The position numbers and the translations under genes are program-made. DNA of 48,089 nucleotides from positions 1 to 48,089 of the forward strand of contig CACNQE010000012.1 of assembly GCA_902622515.1 (NCBI GenBank). The letters run 5' to 3'. The stretch is from an uncultured SAR116 cluster alpha proteobacterium. GTDB lineage: Bacteria; Pseudomonadota; Alphaproteobacteria; Puniceispirillales; Puniceispirillaceae. Below are positions 45,015 through 48,089 of the stretch, in pieces. Numbering within the stretch: position 1 is the stretch's first letter; every line of letters begins with the position of its first letter. The notes under the pieces were generated by a model that was given only the letters and a program-made list of their open reading frames with translations, had not been told where the DNA came from and searched no databases.

Positions 45015-46094
45015 TTATTGTTGTATGGCATATGCACGCTCATATTGTTGCGGTACTTTTATTGGATGTTGTAAAGCAATTGACGCGTCCCATACCCATC
45101 TAGGATTTGACAAAAATGTTCTTGCTAGAGCAACCATATCAGCATCACCTTTCACGATGATGTCGTTAGCTTGTCTAGGAGATGTAATGAGACCCACAGC
45201 TCTTACTGGTATAGAAACAGTCTCTTTGACTGCAGCAGCAAGATGCACCTGGTACCCTGGGCCAACTGGAATGTTAAGTCCTGTAGTAATACCTCCACTT
45301 GATACACATAAATAATCTAGACCGTTTTCTTCCAGAATTTGAGCTACTCTTTGAGCATCTTTAAGAGAAAGACCATCTTCACGCCAATCTGTTCCAGTTA
45401 TTCGCATACCAAGAGCTATATGCGCAGGAACAACTTTTCTAACTTCAGTGAGTATTTCTAGAGGAAATTTTATCCGATTATCAAGTTTACCTCCATACTC
45501 ATCTTTTCTTTTGTTTGATATCGGTGAGATAAACTCATGTATGAGGTAGCCATGCGCTCCATGAAATTCGATAGCAGAAAACCCTAACCTTACAGCACGT
45601 TTTGTTGCGCTAACGAAGTTTTTAATAATTTGTTTCATTTCATTTTTATCTAATTCTTTAGGTAAAGGAGATTCTTTAGTAAACGGAATAGATGAAGGTG
45701 CTGACGTTAGCCAAGCATCCTGGGCTTTGGATAACGCGCGTCCTCCCAGCCAAGGTACATTATGAGAGGCCTTTCTTCCAGCATGACCAAGCTGAATAGC
45801 AAATTTTAACTTGTTAGTTGCTACGGAGCGTGCAGCATTTAAAACTCGTCTCATCGCATTTTCATTTTGGTCTGAGTATAACCCAACACAGTTATGAGTA
45901 ATTCGGCCACGTCTTTCGACTGCTGTTGCTTCAAAAACAAACATCCCAGCACCACTCATTGCCATTTGCATTGCATGTTGTAAATGCCAATCATTCATAC
46001 TACCGTCGTCAGCGGAATACTGGCACATAGGAGAAATTACAACACGGTTAGTAATTGATACTGAGCCTATAGAAAGTGGTGAAAAAAGCATCAT
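45015..46094 (-). CDS. NADH:flavin oxidoreductase, old yellow enzyme family (YqjM/NamA-like)
   Basis: This 359-residue FMN-dependent TIM barrel reduces activated carbon-carbon double bonds. It is the YqjM/XenA class: ISPMCQYSADDG carries the class-defining cysteine (Cys24) and a tyrosine, and EFHGAHGYLIHEF carries the substrate-binding His178 and His181. QLGHAGRKAS near 101 and DEYGG near 200 are also typical. The physiological substrate is unknown. Its start overlaps the stop of the upstream hydrolase gene (TTATGATG), so the pair is co-translated. It ends before the bidirectional terminator shared with rpsI. Confidence 0.93.
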   Translation of the reverse strand: MMLFSPLSIGSVSITNRVVISPMCQYSADDGSMNDWHLQHAMQMAMSGAGMFVFEATAVERRGRITHNCVGLYSDQNENAMRRVLNAARSVATNKLKFAIQLGHAGRKASHNVPWLGGRALSKAQDAWLTSAPSSIPFTKESPLPKELDKNEMKQIIKNFVSATKRAVRLGFSAIEFHGAHGYLIHEFISPISNKRKDEYGGKLDNRIKFPLEILTEVRKVVPAHIALGMRITGTDWREDGLSLKDAQRVAQILEENGLDYLCVSSGGITTGLNIPVGPGYQVHLAAAVKETVSIPVRAVGLITSPRQANDIIVKGDADMVALARTFLSNPRWVWDASIALQHPIKVPQQYERAYAIQQ

Positions 46095-46879
46095 AAAATT
46101 TCTAAAATAAGAGAAAGTAATTTTTCTGGTTGCTGAATTTGGGGGCAGTGACCACTATCCTTTATCTCATGATAATTTGCCTGGTCAATTTTTTCGTGTA
46201 ATGCATTTGACATGCTCGGTGGTGTTGTTTCATCTTGCATGCCTGCAATAATATCAACTTGGCAACTTATTTTATTTGCTTGTGATAAATAATCCAACTT
46301 AGAAAGCGCTTCGCAGGCTTTTGCAAATTGTCGTGGGTCTGCTGTTAATAATTTATTTTTTCGCTCAGCTATGATTTCTGGATTTTCTTTTCTGAACAAA
46401 TCTGGAAACATTCTGCTCATAGCGATGTCAAGAACTGCGCTAATGCCATCATTACGCACTTTTTGGGCCATTCCATGTAAAGGAACTTTTCGTTCCTCAG
46501 GAAAAGTTCCCCCGCTATTCGCAATAATCAGATGTGAAACAAGTTCGGGATGTCTTAAACATAGTCCAAGTGATACAAAACCTCCAAATCCATTTGAAAA
46601 TATGGAGATAGGTTTTTTCTTTTCAGAAAGTTTTAGTGCTTGAAAAAAAGCCGCCGTCCAATCAGCGTAGTCGTCAATACTGTTGCATTCTCCAGTAGAA
46701 CTCCCATAACCTGGAAAGTTAAATCTAGTAACACAGAAATTTTTTGCTAATCTATCTATTATTCCGTCATACACTGAGCAGTCGGCGAGTAATGTATGAA
46801 AAAGAATTAGTGTAGGGGCTTCATTATCACCCCTAGTTTCGTACATAGCCTCTCCAGAAGTTGTTCTTATCTGCAGCAT
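46091..46879 (-). CDS. Alpha/beta-hydrolase-fold protein with glycine at the nucleophile position
   Basis: This 262-residue protein has the alpha/beta-hydrolase fold and resembles 3-oxoadipate enol-lactonase and related esterases. LILFHTLLADCSVYDGIIDRLAKNF is the early strand and oxyanion region, and RFNFPGYGSSTG follows. The nucleophile elbow reads FSNGFGGF (94-101): aligned to the usual G-x-S-x-G-G, Gly97 stands where the catalytic serine should be. Asp216 in IIAGMQDETTP and His244 in DSGHCPQIQQPE are kept. Ser95, two residues earlier, could in principle substitute. The protein may be non-catalytic, use another mechanism, or have a shifted nucleophile. The AGGGG site supports the ATG. It overlaps the oxidoreductase gene. 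Confidence 0.85.
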   Translation of the reverse strand: MLQIRTTSGEAMYETRGDNEAPTLILFHTLLADCSVYDGIIDRLAKNFCVTRFNFPGYGSSTGECNSIDDYADWTAAFFQALKLSEKKKPISIFSNGFGGFVSLGLCLRHPELVSHLIIANSGGTFPEERKVPLHGMAQKVRNDGISAVLDIAMSRMFPDLFRKENPEIIAERKNKLLTADPRQFAKACEALSKLDYLSQANKISCQVDIIAGMQDETTPPSMSNALHEKIDQANYHEIKDSGHCPQIQQPEKLLSLILEIL

Positions 46880-46964
46880 TTATATATACCCCTTTATATA
46901 AGCAAAGACTTTTAATAATTCATAATCATTTGTTTTTTAATTAAAGAATTAACTAACTAGATTC

Positions 46965-46987
46965 CGAATACTTAATATTCGTATAAT
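46965..46987 (+). promoter_or_regulatory. Inverted repeat abutting a TATAAT box upstream of the zeta-class GST gene
   Basis: CGAATA (46965-46970) and TATTCG (46976-46981) form a perfect inverted repeat with a 5-base spacer. It is immediately followed by TATAAT (46982-46987). The repeat fills exactly the 17 bases where a -10/-35 spacer would be, but the -35 position (AGATTC) is poor. An activator- or repressor-controlled promoter is possible. The gene-free region 46880-47141 holds nothing else recognisable. Distance to the GST start is about 155 bases. Confidence 0.35.
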
Positions 46988-47141
46988 AATAGCAGTAGAT
47001 AAAAAATAGTTCTAGTATAGATTATCGATATTCTTGCTTTACCAGCTCTAATTAACTAAACTCAGAAAGTCAGGAAAAAAGTAAATAGTCGAAGTATGTG
47101 TTGCTCAAAAACACTAAATTTTTTAATTGATGGAGTCTTTG

Positions 47142-47810
47142 ATGAAGCCAGTATTATATAGTTTTTGGCGTTCTCTAGCAGCATGGCGTGTGCGTATTGC
47201 TCTTAACATAAAAAAGATAGAATATGATTTATCCGTTGTTAATTTGCTTGAAGGTGATCAATTTAAGGATAGCTTCACTAGCCAGAACCCTGAGCATTCT
47301 GTCCCTGTTTTGCAATTTGGGGATGATAGTTTTGCGCAATCAATTGCCATTATCGAATATCTTGATGAGCAATATAAAGGAAAACCACTTCTTCCCACTG
47401 ACCTCAAGCAGCGATATTTATGCAGAAGATTTAGTTTAGTTAGTGCTGCTGACTCGCACCCAGTGATTGTACCAAGAGTTCGTCGTTTGTTAGCTGGTGA
47501 ATATGGCTTTAACGAAACACAGGTAAATGAATTCTGTAGATATTTTATGAAACGTGGTTGTGAAGCAATGGAAAAGCTATTATCACACGAAGAATATTTG
47601 TCCTATCAGAATTTAGGACTGTATGTTCTTGGCCCTGACATTACTATGGCTGACTTATGCCTTATTCCACATATTCAAGGTGCTCGAAACTATGGGGTTG
47701 ACGTCTCTGTTTATAAAAGATTGATATACATTGAATCTGCGTTATATGAAAACGAAGAGATTGAAAGGGCGCACCCAAAATACCATCCTGGTTTTGAAAA
47801 GCCAGTTTAA
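47142..47810 (+). CDS. maiA: Zeta-class glutathione transferase, maleylacetoacetate/maleylpyruvate isomerase type
   Basis: This 222-residue protein has the two-domain GST fold and the zeta signature region WRSLAAWRVRIALNIKK at the N-terminus. A glutathione-binding VPVLQ and QSIAIIEYLDE follow near 51-72. The helical C-terminal domain has GPDITMADLCLIPHIQGARNYGVDVS. Zeta enzymes isomerise maleylacetoacetate in tyrosine breakdown. The usual bacterial SSAS motif reads SLAA here, keeping only the first serine (Ser11), so the substrate may differ. I chose the ATG at 47142, six bases after GGAG, over ATG 47130. The neighbouring CoxG-like gene gives no clear pathway. Confidence 0.82.
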   Translation: MKPVLYSFWRSLAAWRVRIALNIKKIEYDLSVVNLLEGDQFKDSFTSQNPEHSVPVLQFGDDSFAQSIAIIEYLDEQYKGKPLLPTDLKQRYLCRRFSLVSAADSHPVIVPRVRRLLAGEYGFNETQVNEFCRYFMKRGCEAMEKLLSHEEYLSYQNLGLYVLGPDITMADLCLIPHIQGARNYGVDVSVYKRLIYIESALYENEEIERAHPKYHPGFEKPV

Positions 47811-47852
47811 TCTTGGGTATTTAATAAGTTTAATATTTTCAGGAGAACTCAA

Positions 47853-48089
47853 GTGGAATTGGAAAATAGATTTATCGTACCGCTCAAGAGAGAAGATGCA
47901 ATGCAGGTGTTAACCGATGTGCCTAGAATTGCTCCTTGCATCCCAGGAGCCAGTCTTAATGGCGTGGACAATGGTGTTTTTAGTGGCCAGGCTAATGTGC
48001 GTCTTGGTCCTGTAGCGTTAAGTTTTTCTGGAACTGCATCAATTACATCTATTGATCAAAAGACACATACTGCTCAGGTAAAAGCTCAA
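47853..48089 (+). CDS. CoxG-family (SRPBCC) protein, 5' part
   Basis: Starting at a GTG six bases after an AGGAGA site, the frame stays open to the window edge (79 codons). It reads as the N-terminal part of a carbon monoxide dehydrogenase subunit G/SRPBCC-family protein: LENRFIVPLKREDAMQVLTDVPRIAPCIPGASL, followed by GVFSGQANVRLGPVALSFSGTASI. CoxG-type proteins are linked to membrane anchoring or maturation of molybdenum hydroxylases such as aerobic CO dehydrogenase. Many homologues also occur outside cox clusters. The rest of the gene and its context lie beyond the window. Confidence 0.85.
   Translation, partial: MELENRFIVPLKREDAMQVLTDVPRIAPCIPGASLNGVDNGVFSGQANVRLGPVALSFSGTASITSIDQKTHTAQVKAQ

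Noticed and set aside
46880-47141. Possible tRNA or small RNA gene in the largest gene-free gap
   Set aside because: No cloverleaf arms, T-loop motif or CCA end were found. Apart from one inverted repeat the sequence is plain and AT-rich.
1-48089. Mobile elements, prophage genes, CRISPR arrays or defence systems
   Set aside because: No transposase, integrase, phage structural, cas or toxin-antitoxin sequence and no spaced direct-repeat array was recognised. Almost all sequence is accounted for by housekeeping genes in conserved order.

Overview
The window is a stretch of chromosomal core genome from an AT-rich alphaproteobacterium. The gene order is diagnostic. One block runs rpoZ-rsh-(DUF2062)-pdxJ-acpS-lepB-rnc-era-recO-parC. 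A second runs proS-lolC/E-lolD-dnaE-rpsB-tsf-pyrH-frr-uppS-cdsA-dxr-rseP-bamA-skp-lpxD-fabZ-lpxA-lpxI-lpxB. A third runs trpG-trpD-trpC-moaC-moeA-lexA-gltX-gltA. All three are alphaproteobacterial syntenies. The short ProRS without an editing insertion, LpxI instead of LpxH, the N-terminally extended S9, and a GTTC-N7-GTTC LexA box agree with this. Low GC, short spacers and many overlapping start/stop codons suggest a streamlined, perhaps marine, lineage. The genus cannot be told from the sequence alone.

Layout. 1-9852 (+): the 3' end of rpoZ, then stringent response, PLP and acyl-carrier-protein maturation, protein export, RNA processing, Era, RecO and topoisomerase IV. 9867-13032 (-): bpt, ilvA and hemB, read away from a divergent 3-hydroxyisobutyryl-CoA hydrolase gene at 13230. 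13230-35729 (+): a nearly unbroken 22-kb run covering proline charging, lipoprotein sorting, replication, ribosome assembly and recycling, UMP kinase, isoprenoid and phospholipid precursors, outer-membrane assembly and lipid A synthesis. 35733-43656 (-): trpG-trpD-trpC-moaC-moeA, lexA with its own SOS box, then gltX and gltA. 43890-44872 (+): rplM-rpsI, closed by a clear bidirectional terminator. 45015-46879 (-): an old-yellow-enzyme gene and an alpha/beta hydrolase-fold gene as an overlapping pair. 47142-48089 (+): a zeta-class GST gene and the start of a CoxG-family gene, cut by the window edge.

Together the genes form the envelope and lipid A assembly line (uppS, cdsA, dxr, rseP, bamA, skp, lpxD, fabZ, lpxA, lpxI, lpxB, lolC/E, lolD) embedded in translation and replication functions. 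The only accessory-looking part is the right end, from about 45 kb. No mobile element, CRISPR array, tRNA or rRNA gene was seen. No gene-free stretch exceeds 300 bases; the largest is 262 bases at 46880-47141.

I found no convincing new system. The observations most worth checking are small: a two-stem leader before rpsB with two GGAGG sites; perfect inverted repeats at the trpG/rplM and gltA promoters; an alpha/beta hydrolase with glycine at the nucleophile position; a BamA ending in leucine; and the apparent loss of comEC and trpE from an otherwise intact synteny block.
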